Source: Micromonospora arida
GTDB taxonomy: Bacteria > Actinomycetota > Actinomycetes > Mycobacteriales > Micromonosporaceae
Reading direction: 5' to 3'
Assembly: GCF_003857035.1 (NCBI RefSeq)
Contig: NZ_QGSY01000161.1
Span: 1 to 64,000 of the forward strand
DNA: 64,000 nucleotides
Shown piece after piece: positions 43,225 to 53,850 of the stretch. The stretch's first letter is position 1, and every line of letters begins with the position of its first letter. A program made the translations under genes and the position numbers. The notes under the pieces were generated by a model. The model was not told where the DNA came from, searched no databases, and saw only the letters and a list, made by a program, of their open reading frames with translations.

Positions 43225-46200
43225 TCAGCTGACCGTGATGGTCAGGTTGAGCGAGCGGGTCTCCCCGCTGGTGTAGGTGACCGTCACCCGGGCGGTGAAG
43301 GTCCCCTTGCGGGGGTAGCTGTGGGCCGTCGACCGTAGTGTCGCCCCGTGCGTGATGGCGCTGTTGTCGCCGAAGTCCCACGCGTAGTCGGTGATGCTCT
43401 GCCCGGACGGCGCCGTCGCCGTGGCGGTGAGTGTGGTGGTCAGCGGTGCGGCGCCGCCGGTCGGGTTGGCGGCCAGGGACAGCGTCCCGCCCGGCTCCTG
43501 TTTGACCCCGGCGCCGTTGAACCGCAACCAGTCCAGGGCGAGCAGGTCCGGGGTGCCGTTGACCTGGGCGGAGTTGACGAACTTCGCGTACAGGGTGGTC
43601 GTGCCGGTGGGCTTGTTGGTCAGCGTGACGGTGGGGGAGACCAGGTTGTCCCACCCGCCGGTGGAGCCGATGGTGGCCGTGCCGATCAGCGTGCCGGTGG
43701 GCGAGCCGGTGCGCAGTTCGATGGTGCCGCCGAGCCCTCCGTTGGTCACCCCGAGCGTCACCGAGCCGACGTTGCGCAGGTCCGCCGGCCCGAACGCCAC
43801 CCAGTCGTTGTGGTCGACCTCGCCGAGCCGCTTGCCGGCGCGGGCGGTGGCCCGGTCGTTGACCGTGATGCCGGACTGGGCGCTGAAGTGCTCGGCCTCC
43901 TTGCTCTTGGGCTGCAACTGCACGCGGGTCGAGCCGGTCAGCGCCGGTACGCCGCCGGCCGCGCCGCCGTCGGTGTACTGCGCGGTGATCAGGGTGTAGA
44001 GGTTCTGCCCCGGGCCGTGGCCGTCACCGGCGTCCGCCTCGGTGGCGAGCAGGCCCGAGCAGCCGGTGTAGACGTCCAGCGGGTGGGCGTGGGAGTCGTG
44101 GCCGAGCTGCGTCTGCACGGTGACCTTGGCGCAGTCGATGGTGCTCTCCTCCGGGTCGGTGACCGTCACCGTGTACGGGATCTTGTCGCCGAAGTCGAAG
44201 AACCCACCGTCGGGAACGGTGATGGTCACCGTCGGTCGGGTGTTGCCGACCACCACCTCGGTGACCGCGGTGGCAGTCAACCCGTTGCCGCTGTTGCGCA
44301 CGGTCAGCCGGGCGGTGTGCTTCCCGGCCGTCGAGTAGGTGAAGCTCGGGTTGGCGGCGGTGGAGTCGGTGCTGCCGTCGTTGGTGAAGTCCCAGGCGTA
44401 GCTGAGCGCCGACCCGTCACCGGCGGACGACCCGGCCGAGGAGAACGCCACCGCGAGCGGCGTACGTCCGCTGTCCGGGCTGGCGGCGATCTTCGCGGTC
44501 GGTGGCCGCCCGTTGGCGACGTAGTCGATCCGGTAGATGCCCGCGCCGGCGTTGCTGCCGCCGCGACCGCTGCCGGTGCCCTCGCCGAAGTCGATGACGT
44601 AGAGCGAACCGTCCGGGCCGAACTCCGCCTCGAAGGGCTGGATCCAGCTCATGGTGCCGAAGATCCCGTTGATCGACTGGAGGTCACCCACGGCGGTCGG
44701 GCCGAAGCGCGCGTTGCTGAAGGTCTGCGCCGTCTTGTGGATCGACAGCGTCTTGAACCACCTGCGGGTCAGCTCGTAGGTGATCCACTTTCCCTCGAAG
44801 TACTCGGGGAACTTCGTGGTGCGGGTGTTGGCCGGGTCGTAGTCGTAGACCGGGCCGCTCATCGGCCCGCCACCGCCGGTGCCCAGCTCGGGGAACTGGG
44901 TGGAGGCGGAGTACGCGTACCAGACCAGCGCGGACTTCGCCGCCGGCAGGGTGGTCAGGCCGGTGTTGTTGGGTGAGTTGTTCACCGGTGCGGCGCAGTT
45001 GAACTTCGCCCCCGAGGTGTTGGTGGCGAAGTTGTAGTCGTTGAACGGGATGTTGTTGCCCACGCAGTACGGCCATCCGAAGTTGCCGGCGCTGGTGATC
45101 CGGTTGAACTCGACAGTCCCCTCTGGACCACGGTTGGGGTCGGCGGCGCGGGCGTCCGGACCGTAGTCGGCCACCAGCACCGCGTTGGTCTGCGGTTCGA
45201 TGGTGATCCGGAACGGGTTGCGCATGCCCATCGCGTAGATCTCCGGCCGGGTCCTCGCGGTGCCGGCTGGGAAGAGGTTGCCGCTGGGCACGGTGTACGT
45301 ACCGTCGGATTGTGGGGTGATCCGCAGGATCTTGCCGCGCAGGTCGTTGGTGTTGCCGGCGGTGCCCTGGGCGTCCCAGGCGGCGCGGCCGGCGCGTTCG
45401 TCGACAGGGGTGTAGCCGCTGGAGGCGAACGGGTCGGTGTTGTCACCGATCGCCGCGTAGAGCCGGCCGGTGGCGTCCATGGCCAACGAACCGCCCATGT
45501 GCGAGTTGGCCCGGCCCTCACCCCGGTAGGTGGGGACGGTCAGCAGCCGTTTCTCCGAGGAGAGCGCGACGCTGTTGTCGGCGACCGTGAACCGGGACAG
45601 GTTGAGTTGTTTGAGGGTCTTGTCCGACCAGAGCAGGTAGATCCAGCCGTTGCTGGCGAAGTTGCGGTCCAGGGTCATCCCGAGCAACCCGTCGGACTGG
45701 TCGGTCATCGCCGAGGTGTACGCGAAGTCCAGCAGCGTGGTGACCTGGAGGGTGTCGGAGTTGACCACCTTCAACGCGCCGGTGCGTTGGATGTAGTAGA
45801 CCTTCCGGTCCGGGCCGACGGCCAGCTCGAAGGGGTCGGCCAGGTTCTCGGTGACCAGCCCCACCCGCTCGAAGTTGCTGGTCTTGGTGGCTGAGCAGTC
45901 ACCGGCGACCGCGCCGGCCGCCCACTCGATGCCGTAGCGCAGGTGCTCCAAGAAGGTCGCGCTGCTGAACTGCGAGCTGGCGTGCCCACCGGCGGTGAAC
46001 CAGGACCGGCCGCCGTCGTAGGGCTGACACCAGGAGTACGCGTGGTCGACGCCCTCGTCCAAGCCGTTGATCCCGTCGCGCACCTTGATCTGGGCGAGGG
46101 TGTGCACGTTGCCGGTCGGGTTGGTCCGCCAGTTGTACCACTCCTCGCTCTGCTCCCAGAGCTCCGGCAGGTTGCGCGTGGAGGGGTGCGCCCGGTCGAG

Positions 46201-46689
46201 CACCTTGACCCGGCCGGGAAAGGTGCCGCCGGTGGACGAGAAGTCGGGGTGGTAGTCGAAGATCGTGCCGACCAGGCCCTCGTACCACTGCCAGTCACGT
46301 TCGCTGGCCGAGGCGGCGTGCAGGCCGGCCCAACCACCGCCGTTGCGGATGAACGTCTGCAACGCGGCCCGCTGGCTGGCGTTGAGCAGGTCACCCGAGG
46401 TCGGGAGGCTGTTGGTGTTGTTGAACACGAGAGCGTCGAAGGTGGCGAGGTTGGCGTCGGTGAACGCCGCCGCGTCGGTGGTGGCGACGACCTCGAAGTT
46501 GTGGGCGGCGCCGAGCTGCTGGATCGCGGCGATACCGGCCGGAATCGAGTCGTGGTAGAAGTTGGTGATCTTGGAGAAGACCAACACACGGAAGCGCGGG
46601 GCGGCCTCGGCGGGCAGGGCGGTGGTGCTGCTCACCACGGTGGCGATGGCAAGCAGGATCAGGCAGAACGCACGGAGGTGTCGGGGCAT
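43225..46689 (-). CDS. Secreted ThuA / PQQ-type sugar dehydrogenase / PKD / CBM6 protein
   Basis: Multidomain exported protein of 1154 residues. ATG at 46689 follows GGGAG and a Sec signal peptide (AFCLILLAIATVVSSTTALP). In order: ThuA domain (about 30-255, VLVFSKITNFYHDSIPAGI), glucose/sorbosone-dehydrogenase-type beta-propeller (about 265-705, with GRANSHMGGSLAMDATGRLY and EIYAMGMRNPFRITIEP), a PKD domain (SYAWDFTNDGSTDS), a linker, a CBM6-like module (EAEHFSAQSGITV ... LDWLRFNG) and a final PKD (DYAWDFGDNSAITH). It may oxidise or bind cell-wall or plant sugars. LacI-type palindromes lie upstream. Confidence 0.93.
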   Translation of the reverse strand: MPRHLRAFCLILLAIATVVSSTTALPAEAAPRFRVLVFSKITNFYHDSIPAGIAAIQQLGAAHNFEVVATTDAAAFTDANLATFDALVFNNTNSLPTSGDLLNASQRAALQTFIRNGGGWAGLHAASASERDWQWYEGLVGTIFDYHPDFSSTGGTFPGRVKVLDRAHPSTRNLPELWEQSEEWYNWRTNPTGNVHTLAQIKVRDGINGLDEGVDHAYSWCQPYDGGRSWFTAGGHASSQFSSATFLEHLRYGIEWAAGAVAGDCSATKTSNFERVGLVTENLADPFELAVGPDRKVYYIQRTGALKVVNSDTLQVTTLLDFAYTSAMTDQSDGLLGMTLDRNFASNGWIYLLWSDKTLKQLNLSRFTVADNSVALSSEKRLLTVPTYRGEGRANSHMGGSLAMDATGRLYAAIGDNTDPFASSGYTPVDERAGRAAWDAQGTAGNTNDLRGKILRITPQSDGTYTVPSGNLFPAGTARTRPEIYAMGMRNPFRITIEPQTNAVLVADYGPDARAADPNRGPEGTVEFNRITSAGNFGWPYCVGNNIPFNDYNFATNTSGAKFNCAAPVNNSPNNTGLTTLPAAKSALVWYAYSASTQFPELGTGGGGPMSGPVYDYDPANTRTTKFPEYFEGKWITYELTRRWFKTLSIHKTAQTFSNARFGPTAVGDLQSINGIFGTMSWIQPFEAEFGPDGSLYVIDFGEGTGSGRGGSNAGAGIYRIDYVANGRPPTAKIAASPDSGRTPLAVAFSSAGSSAGDGSALSYAWDFTNDGSTDSTAANPSFTYSTAGKHTARLTVRNSGNGLTATAVTEVVVGNTRPTVTITVPDGGFFDFGDKIPYTVTVTDPEESTIDCAKVTVQTQLGHDSHAHPLDVYTGCSGLLATEADAGDGHGPGQNLYTLITAQYTDGGAAGGVPALTGSTRVQLQPKSKEAEHFSAQSGITVNDRATARAGKRLGEVDHNDWVAFGPADLRNVGSVTLGVTNGGLGGTIELRTGSPTGTLIGTATIGSTGGWDNLVSPTVTLTNKPTGTTTLYAKFVNSAQVNGTPDLLALDWLRFNGAGVKQEPGGTLSLAANPTGGAAPLTTTLTATATAPSGQSITDYAWDFGDNSAITHGATLRSTAHSYPRKGTFTARVTVTYTSGETRSLNLTITVS

Positions 46690-46721
46690 GGGGGCGCTCC
46701 CTGTCGGACGGTGAGGGGTCG

Positions 46722-46733
46722 GAAAGCGCTTTC
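46722..46733. promoter_or_regulatory. LacI-type operator before the ThuA/PQQ gene
   Basis: GAAAGCGCTTTC, a perfect 12-base palindrome with the central CG of LacI-family sites, lies 33 bases before the start codon. Confidence 0.6.
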
Positions 46734-46787
46734 TCGCTGCCCGCATCACGGTACTGACAGCCAGTTACGACCGTCAATAGCCATCTG

Positions 46788-46801
46788 GTAAGCGGTTTCC
46801 C
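46788..46801. promoter_or_regulatory. Second LacI-type site before the ThuA/PQQ gene
   Basis: On the minus strand this reads GGGAAACCGCTTAC, a LacI-like GAAACCGCTT core about 66 bases upstream of the first palindrome. The stretch from here to 46953 holds no recognisable gene. Confidence 0.45.
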
Positions 46802-46953
46802 GCCTCGGTGGCGTCCGTGCGTCGGTGGACCCCAAAGGCCCATGGGTACGACTTAGGACGTCCTCTGGATACGTCCGGTGACCCTATGGATGCGGCGTGC
46901 CCCGTCGACCTGGGGAGGTCTCGTGACGCTGCCGTCCACGGGTCCTTCATGGG

Positions 46954-47490
46954 TCAGGCAAATGGCTTCGGGTCGAAGCTGATGCCGCCCCGTTCGGCCA
47001 TCCGGAGCACTCGATTGCCGTAACGCGGGGGTTGGCGCAGGTGAAGGGTGTACCCCGATGCCTGGAACCTCAGGTCCAGGTCGCGTCCCTCCAGGCGCCA
47101 GCAGGGCTCCCCTGACTGTGCGGGAGCCTCCGGGCGCAGGTCTTTCAACTCGAACGGCAGACAGACGGAGTGCAGGCTGCCGACGATGTCCCAAACGTTG
47201 TGGAAGATCAAGGTGGACGGCGCGACCCAGAAGTGAATCTGCCGCATCGGCCCCGGATCGACCCGGCGCACGATGTAGTCCAGGTCGAGATGCAGCTGCA
47301 GGGCCGACGGTGCGGTGGGGTCGAGGTCGTCGTCCTCCCGATAGTCCAGGGTCGGGTCGTCGGGCGGACCCTCGTCGTCGGTGACCGCGAGCGCGTGAAT
47401 TCGGCAGTGGTCCCACGATGTCTCCACCAGGTCCTGATCCGTCAAGGTGGCCTTCCGGAGACCGGACTCAGGGTGCACATCCGTCGTCAT
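46954..47490 (-). CDS. Hypothetical protein
   Basis: Unrecognised soluble protein of 178 residues, acidic at the N-terminus (DYREDDDLDP) with a beta-rich Trp-containing centre (RQIHFWVAPSTLIFHNVWDI). There is no signal peptide or membrane helix. ATG at 47490 is chosen over the longer frame. The compact acidic form would fit an immunity-type protein, but no toxin gene is adjacent. Function unknown. Confidence 0.6.
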   Translation of the reverse strand: MTTDVHPESGLRKATLTDQDLVETSWDHCRIHALAVTDDEGPPDDPTLDYREDDDLDPTAPSALQLHLDLDYIVRRVDPGPMRQIHFWVAPSTLIFHNVWDIVGSLHSVCLPFELKDLRPEAPAQSGEPCWRLEGRDLDLRFQASGYTLHLRQPPRYGNRVLRMAERGGISFDPKPFA

Positions 47491-47528
47491 AGAACGATTA
47501 TCGCCACCCGCGTCGACAACGCCAGATG

Positions 47529-48656
47529 TCAATCTTTGCGTGCGGCCTCCGCCGGTCGGGTGAAGAAGCGAACGATGTCTTCCGCCGCGGTGGGGGACAG
47601 CATCATCGCCTGGACTCGTGCGGACATTTCGGCGATCGGGTGAATCCTGCTGAACATCGACTCTTCGTACGTCCGAATCGCCGAATTCGGGTCGGCGGGG
47701 TTGGCGGCGAGTTGGCCGGCGAGTTCTGCGGCGTCGAGCATGGCCTGGTTGGCGCCCTCGCCGACCGGTGGCATGAGGTGTGCGGCGTCGCCGATGAGGG
47801 TGACGTCCGGCCGGCTGGTCCAGCGCGTACCGATGGGCATCGCCTCGATCAGGCGTGGCGTCGGCGCGCTCTCGGCGGCCTCGATGAGTGCGGTGAGGCG
47901 GGGGTTCCAGCCGGCGAACAGGTCCAGCAGGGCCTGCTTACTGCGGTACGTGTCGAGGGGCTGGTCCTCCGCGCGCAGCGAGATCCCGACCTGGAGGCTG
48001 CCGTCGCCGAGACGTTGCGCTGCCAGGATCTGGTTCACGCCGATACACCACAGGTTCCCGGGCCCGACCAGCTCGGCGAGATCGGGATGGCGCCGGTCGA
48101 CGTCTACGACGCTCAGCTGCACGAGAGTGGCCACGTAGGACAGTTCGACGTCGGTCAGCAGGGACCGGACGGCTGAGCGCGCGCCGTCCGCGCCGATGAG
48201 GATGTCGCAGCTGGCTCGTTGACCGTCGTCGAATGTCAGGTCCCAGCCCTCGGCGGGTCGGTGGGTCGCCGCGACGAGCCGGTGCCGCCAGGCAACCGTG
48301 TCGTCGGGGAGGGAGTCGAGCAGGAGATCACGTAGTGCGCCCCGGTCGATCTCGGGACGTCCGGAGAACGAGCCAGGGTGCGGCACGTGGTGGACCAGGG
48401 TGCGTCCGGTCGGGTCGAGGATGCGATGTTCCTCGCCCTCGGGCCGCGCCTCCGACCGGAACTGGCCGGCGAGCCCGGCCTCGGCCAGGGCCAGTTGCCC
48501 GGACTCCGGGTGTAGATCGAGGGCGCCGCCCTGGGGGCGCGCGGATCGGCTTGCTTCCCGGTCGTACACCACCGCGTCGATGCCGTGTCGGTGCAGGATC
48601 CGTGCCAGCGTCAACCCGCCGAGTCCGCCACCGGCGATCGCAATTCGCGTTCTCAC
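47529..48656 (-). CDS. FAD-dependent monooxygenase (TetX/PHBH-like)
   Basis: Class A flavoprotein hydroxylase of 375 residues. It has the FAD fold IAIAGGGLGGLTLARILHRH, the DG motif DILIGADGARSAVRSLL and the late FAD motif VTLIGDAAHLMPPVGEGANQ. Relatives hydroxylate tetracyclines, phenols or polyketides. GTG at 48656 is used; a GTG at 48671 would add five residues. It diverges from a TetR regulator across a large palindrome that overlaps both starts, so substrate induction is likely. Confidence 0.92.
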   Translation of the reverse strand: MRTRIAIAGGGLGGLTLARILHRHGIDAVVYDREASRSARPQGGALDLHPESGQLALAEAGLAGQFRSEARPEGEEHRILDPTGRTLVHHVPHPGSFSGRPEIDRGALRDLLLDSLPDDTVAWRHRLVAATHRPAEGWDLTFDDGQRASCDILIGADGARSAVRSLLTDVELSYVATLVQLSVVDVDRRHPDLAELVGPGNLWCIGVNQILAAQRLGDGSLQVGISLRAEDQPLDTYRSKQALLDLFAGWNPRLTALIEAAESAPTPRLIEAMPIGTRWTSRPDVTLIGDAAHLMPPVGEGANQAMLDAAELAGQLAANPADPNSAIRTYEESMFSRIHPIAEMSARVQAMMLSPTAAEDIVRFFTRPAEAARKD

Positions 48657-48658
48657 GG

Positions 48659-48700
48659 CGCTACCGTACACTGTATTGGTGGATACACCGTACGGTAGCG
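48659..48700. promoter_or_regulatory. Large TetR operator palindrome in the divergent promoter
   Basis: Arms of 18 bases (48659-48676 and 48683-48700) are complementary at 16 positions around TGGTGG. The dyad overlaps the starts of both the monooxygenase and the tetR-type gene, the classical tetA/tetR geometry. Confidence 0.8.
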
Positions 48701-49404
48701 GGCCGGTGCCCGTCTGGGAACGGCCCGAACCTCAGCCGCGGGCGGTGCCGGTGCCGTTGAGCCGAGAGAAGATCGCCGCTACGGCGATCCGGCTTGCCGA
48801 CGAGCACGGCCTCGACGGGCTGTCATTGCGCAAGATCGCCAAAGAGCTCGGTGTCGGGCCGATGCGGCTCTACGACTACGTGATCAACAAGTCGGAGCTG
48901 CTCGATCTCATGGTCGACGTCGTCTATGCCCGGATCGCCGAGGTGGGCCAGCGCTCCGGGTGGCGCGACACGGTGCTGGCCATCGCCCACGCGACCCGCG
49001 ACGCCGCCCTTGACCACGAGTGGTTCTCCGACGTGCTCGGCGGACGGCCGCACCTGGGACCACACGCGCTCGCCGTGGGCGAAGCGACCGCCGCGGCGCT
49101 CAGTGCGGCCCCCGGCGTGCGGGACATCGACGATCTCCAGCGAGCCGTGGGCGCCCTCAACGCCTTCATCGTCGGATCGGTCCGCAGAGAGGTCACCGAA
49201 CGACGCACCGCACGTGCCACCGGCACCGATGAAGCTGCCTTCCAGGCCAGCCTCGGCCCCTACCTCACGCGCATGTTGAAAACCGGCAGGTACCCCACCG
49301 TGGCCCGACTCGTCATCGACGGCGCCCACCTCAACGCCGAGGAGACCTTCAACCACAACCTGACCACCATCCTGGACGGCATCACCAGCCGACCCGCGAC
49401 GTGA
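48679..49404 (+). CDS. TetR-family transcriptional regulator (TetR_C-type)
   Basis: Repressor of up to 241 residues. The HTH is AIRLADEHGLDGLSLRKIAKELGVGPMRLYDYV; the C-terminal domain (DAALDHEWFSDVLGGRP...DGITSRP) looks like the tetracycline-repressor C-terminal family. GTG at 48679 lies within the operator with no ribosome site, so a leaderless message or a start at a later GTG is possible. It should repress the divergent monooxygenase. Confidence 0.9.
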   Translation: MDTPYGSGPVPVWERPEPQPRAVPVPLSREKIAATAIRLADEHGLDGLSLRKIAKELGVGPMRLYDYVINKSELLDLMVDVVYARIAEVGQRSGWRDTVLAIAHATRDAALDHEWFSDVLGGRPHLGPHALAVGEATAAALSAAPGVRDIDDLQRAVGALNAFIVGSVRREVTERRTARATGTDEAAFQASLGPYLTRMLKTGRYPTVARLVIDGAHLNAEETFNHNLTTILDGITSRPAT

Positions 49405-49430
49405 TCCCGAATCCAGACAGGAGGCCACGA

Positions 49431-50249
49431 GTGGACGTCAGCCTGGCGACGAGCGCCGGAAGGGCCAATCGGTCGAACGAGGACTTCGTCGGTGCGGTTC
49501 CCGGCGCTGTCGTCCTGCTCGACGGTGCCGGCATTCCGGGAGCCGAGTCACTCTGCTCCCACGGCGTCGCCTGGTACACGCACCGCCTCGGCGGCGTGCT
49601 GCTCGGCCAACTGTCGCGCGGCGACGGGCGAGAGCTCGCCACGATCCTCGCCACCGCCATCGGCGAGATCGCCGCCGAGCACGGCGACACCTGCGACATC
49701 GCGGACCCCAGCAGCCCGCAGGCCACCGTCGCGATGGTCCGCGCCCGGCAGGACCGCCTGGACTGGCTCCTGCTCGCGGACTCCTTCCTCGTCATCGACC
49801 AGGTCGACGCCGGCCCGCTGGTGATCACCGATGAGCGCGAGATGACTGCCCGGCGGGAATGCTCGGCGCCGCTGGCCGGCATCGCTCAAAAAACGCCAGA
49901 GTACGACCGGGTGCGAGCCTCCTGCGCCACCGCGCTGCGTGCCCGCCGGAACCAGCCGGGCGGCTACTGGATCGCCAAGGACGACCCGCGCGCCGCGCGG
50001 GAAGCGGTGACCGGCAGTCGATCCCTCGCCGACGTGAACGGTGTCGCGTTGCTCAGCAACGGTGCCAGCCGCATCGTCAGCCCGTACGGTCGGACCGACT
50101 GGCCGGGCGTGCTGGACCTGCTTCGGGTCAGCGGGCCGGCCGGCGTCATCGCCTGCGTCCGGCAGGCCGAGGCGCAGACCACCGGTGACGCGGATGCGCA
50201 CAGCCCAGACGACGCCACAGTGGCCCACTGCACGCACCTGCCACGTTGA
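49431..50249 (+). CDS. PP2C-like phosphatase-fold protein
   Basis: Protein of 272 residues. RANRSNEDFVG, then VVLLDGAG and the late SPDDATV match the metal-site motifs of PP2C (N-E-D, DG, D-D), so a Ser/Thr phosphatase fold is likely; the full motif set is less regular than in PstP. CAGGAGG precedes the GTG at 49431. It follows tetR by 26 bases and may share its transcript, but a functional link is not evident. Confidence 0.75.
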   Translation: MDVSLATSAGRANRSNEDFVGAVPGAVVLLDGAGIPGAESLCSHGVAWYTHRLGGVLLGQLSRGDGRELATILATAIGEIAAEHGDTCDIADPSSPQATVAMVRARQDRLDWLLLADSFLVIDQVDAGPLVITDEREMTARRECSAPLAGIAQKTPEYDRVRASCATALRARRNQPGGYWIAKDDPRAAREAVTGSRSLADVNGVALLSNGASRIVSPYGRTDWPGVLDLLRVSGPAGVIACVRQAEAQTTGDADAHSPDDATVAHCTHLPR

Positions 50250-50313
50250 GCACCTGCCCGCAAAGTGCCGATGACCCCGTCAGTCGACCCGTGCCGCGAG
50301 AGAATGCTCGGCT

Positions 50314-51873
<1,560 letters not shown>

Positions 51874-52040
51874 GCTGACGCGCTCCCTGCTCATCGCCAT
51901 GGTTGAGGCGCGGCGTCCAGCCGTTAAGCGCAGAATGTCATACTTAGTGGTGGTTGGTCCTGGCTTCGGCGGGGCGCGCTGCGGCGTACCACGAGAAGAG
52001 CGACTCCCCGTGCGACCGGGGGATCGGGGAAGCGGGACGG

Positions 52041-53267
52041 ATGGACCGGTGGGGCAGCGGCGCGACGACGCTGGCCGCCCGGGCGGTCGCGGCCGGCCGC
52101 GGCGGAGCGCGCCTGGCCCGCCGGGTGCCGGCGCCCTGGCCGTACGTCATCGGCCTGTTCCTCGGCGCGAAGCTGCTACTCACCCTGCTCGGGCTCCTGG
52201 TCCTGCACGCCTGGGACGACATCCCCGGCGCTCCGCCGGCCGACGAGACGTTGATGTGGGCGCAACAGCGGGAGATCTCCGGGCATCGGTGGATCTCCTT
52301 CTGGTTCGCCTGGGACTCGCTGCTCTACCTGCGGCTGAGCGAGCTGCCTCTGACCGGGCCGTGGCGAGACTTCGGATTCCCGCTGCTGTACCCGTTCCTG
52401 GCCCGGCCCCTCGGCGCGGTGCTCGGCGGCGACACCGCACTGGCCCTGTTGCTGATCAGCAACGTCGCGTTCCTGCTGGCGCTCTGGTACGGCTACCGGC
52501 TGGCGGAGCTGCTGCTCGGCGACGCGGACGCGGCCCGCCGGTTCACCCGTTACCTGGTGCTGCTGCCGACCGCGTTCCTGTTCCAGGCCGCGCTGACCGA
52601 GTCGCTCTTCGTCTGCCTCGCGTTGGCCACCTTCTACTACGCCGAGCGACGCCGGTGGCTGCTGGTCGGCGTGATCGGCTACTTCCTGGCGATGAGCCGC
52701 TCCGTCGGCCTGCTCGTGGCGCTGCCGCTGGCCCTGGTGCTGCTCCGGCAGCACGACTGGCGGCTCGGCCCACGCGCCCTGCTCGACTACCTCCGGATCG
52801 GCTGGCCGTTGGTGCTGCTACCCGCCGGATGGTTCACCTTCATGGCGTACTGCCGGTGGCGGGGCGGTGACTGGTTCGCCTACCAGCACGCCCAGAAGAC
52901 CGGATGGGGCATCGAGGTGCAGAACCCCGTTCCGGTGCTGCTCAACGGGTTGACCGGGGAGCCGCGCGACGCCGCCCGGGTGTGGTTCGCCGTGGCCGTC
53001 CTCGCCGTGCTGGTCGCCGGGTTCCGCCGCCGGGAGCTGGCCTACCTGGTGTACGGCGTCCTCATGGTGCTGGTGCCGCTGTCGATGGGCCCGCCGGTGT
53101 ACAAGAGCCTGCTGCGCTATCTGCTCGCTGCCTTTCCGGTGGCCCTGGTGCTGGCCCGCTGGGCCCGCCACGCCAGCGTCGACGTGTGGCTGACCGCGAC
53201 GCTCGCCGTGGTGCAGGGCGTGCTGTTCGTGCTCTGGCTCAGCTACTGGACCCACATGATCATCTGA
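52041..53267 (+). CDS. PIG-V-like integral membrane mannosyltransferase
   Basis: Membrane protein of 408 residues with about nine to ten helices and family stretches [27 protein letters not shown] and [24 protein letters not shown]-like proteins transfer mannose from polyprenyl-phosphate-mannose on the outer face of the membrane. ATG at 52041 is preferred over 51954 because the earlier part is hydrophilic and lacks a ribosome site. Likely substrate: a lipid-linked cell-envelope glycan. Confidence 0.85.
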   Translation: MDRWGSGATTLAARAVAAGRGGARLARRVPAPWPYVIGLFLGAKLLLTLLGLLVLHAWDDIPGAPPADETLMWAQQREISGHRWISFWFAWDSLLYLRLSELPLTGPWRDFGFPLLYPFLARPLGAVLGGDTALALLLISNVAFLLALWYGYRLAELLLGDADAARRFTRYLVLLPTAFLFQAALTESLFVCLALATFYYAERRRWLLVGVIGYFLAMSRSVGLLVALPLALVLLRQHDWRLGPRALLDYLRIGWPLVLLPAGWFTFMAYCRWRGGDWFAYQHAQKTGWGIEVQNPVPVLLNGLTGEPRDAARVWFAVAVLAVLVAGFRRRELAYLVYGVLMVLVPLSMGPPVYKSLLRYLLAAFPVALVLARWARHASVDVWLTATLAVVQGVLFVLWLSYWTHMII

Positions 53268-53292
53268 TTGGCGCTGCCCTCGGCCGGGCAAG

Positions 53293-53742
53293 ATGTACGC
53301 GATGACCGAGCCACGGGTACGCCTCGACGACCTGGGCGCCTGGCTGATCAAGGGCAACGCGGACCTGGTCGACCTCGCCGCCCGGTTCGCCCGTGGGCCA
53401 CTGGTGAGAAGCTGGTGCGTGCGTCCCGGCTACCGGGCGCGGTTGATGCGCGCCGGGCAGCCGGTGGTCTTCTGGGCCAGTGGCAGCCGGGGCCGACTGC
53501 CGTACGGAGTGTGGGGCGTCGGGCGGGTCACCGGGGCGGCCGAGCCAGGCGCACCGGGGCAGCCGTGGTCGGTACCGCTGGATCTGCCCATCCTCGCCGA
53601 ACGGGACCGGGTCTCCCGGCTCCTGTTGCGCGCCGATGACCGGCTCGCCGCCCTGGAGGTGTTCCGTCAGCCGCAGGCCGCCAACCCCTCCTACCTGACC
53701 GTGGCCCAGTTCGCCGCGCTGCGGACCCACCTGCCGGGGTGA
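53293..53742 (+). CDS. PUA/EVE-like domain protein
   Basis: Small protein of 149 residues (146 from the second ATG at 53302). The stretch QPVVFWASGSRGRLPYGVWGVGRVTG is typical of EVE-type PUA-like folds, which bind modified nucleobases or RNA. No other domain is seen. The last nine codons including the stop are tandemly duplicated in the DNA (53716-53769). Confidence 0.7.
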   Translation: MYAMTEPRVRLDDLGAWLIKGNADLVDLAARFARGPLVRSWCVRPGYRARLMRAGQPVVFWASGSRGRLPYGVWGVGRVTGAAEPGAPGQPWSVPLDLPILAERDRVSRLLLRADDRLAALEVFRQPQAANPSYLTVAQFAALRTHLPG

Positions 53743-53769
53743 GCGCTGCGGGCCTACCTGCCGGGGTGA
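53716..53769 (+). repeat. 27-bp tandem duplication of a gene end
   Basis: Units 53716-53742 and 53743-53769 differ at two positions. The first encodes ALRTHLPG and the stop; the second repeats these codons as untranslated ALRAYLPG-stop. It looks like replication slippage at a stop codon followed by GCGC. Confidence 0.85.
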
Positions 53770-53850
53770 GCGCGGAGGGCGGCCGTGCCTCGACCGAGGT
53801 GCCTGTGCGAGCCTGCTACGGACGTGAGAAGCGCATTGACTGGAGGCCCG

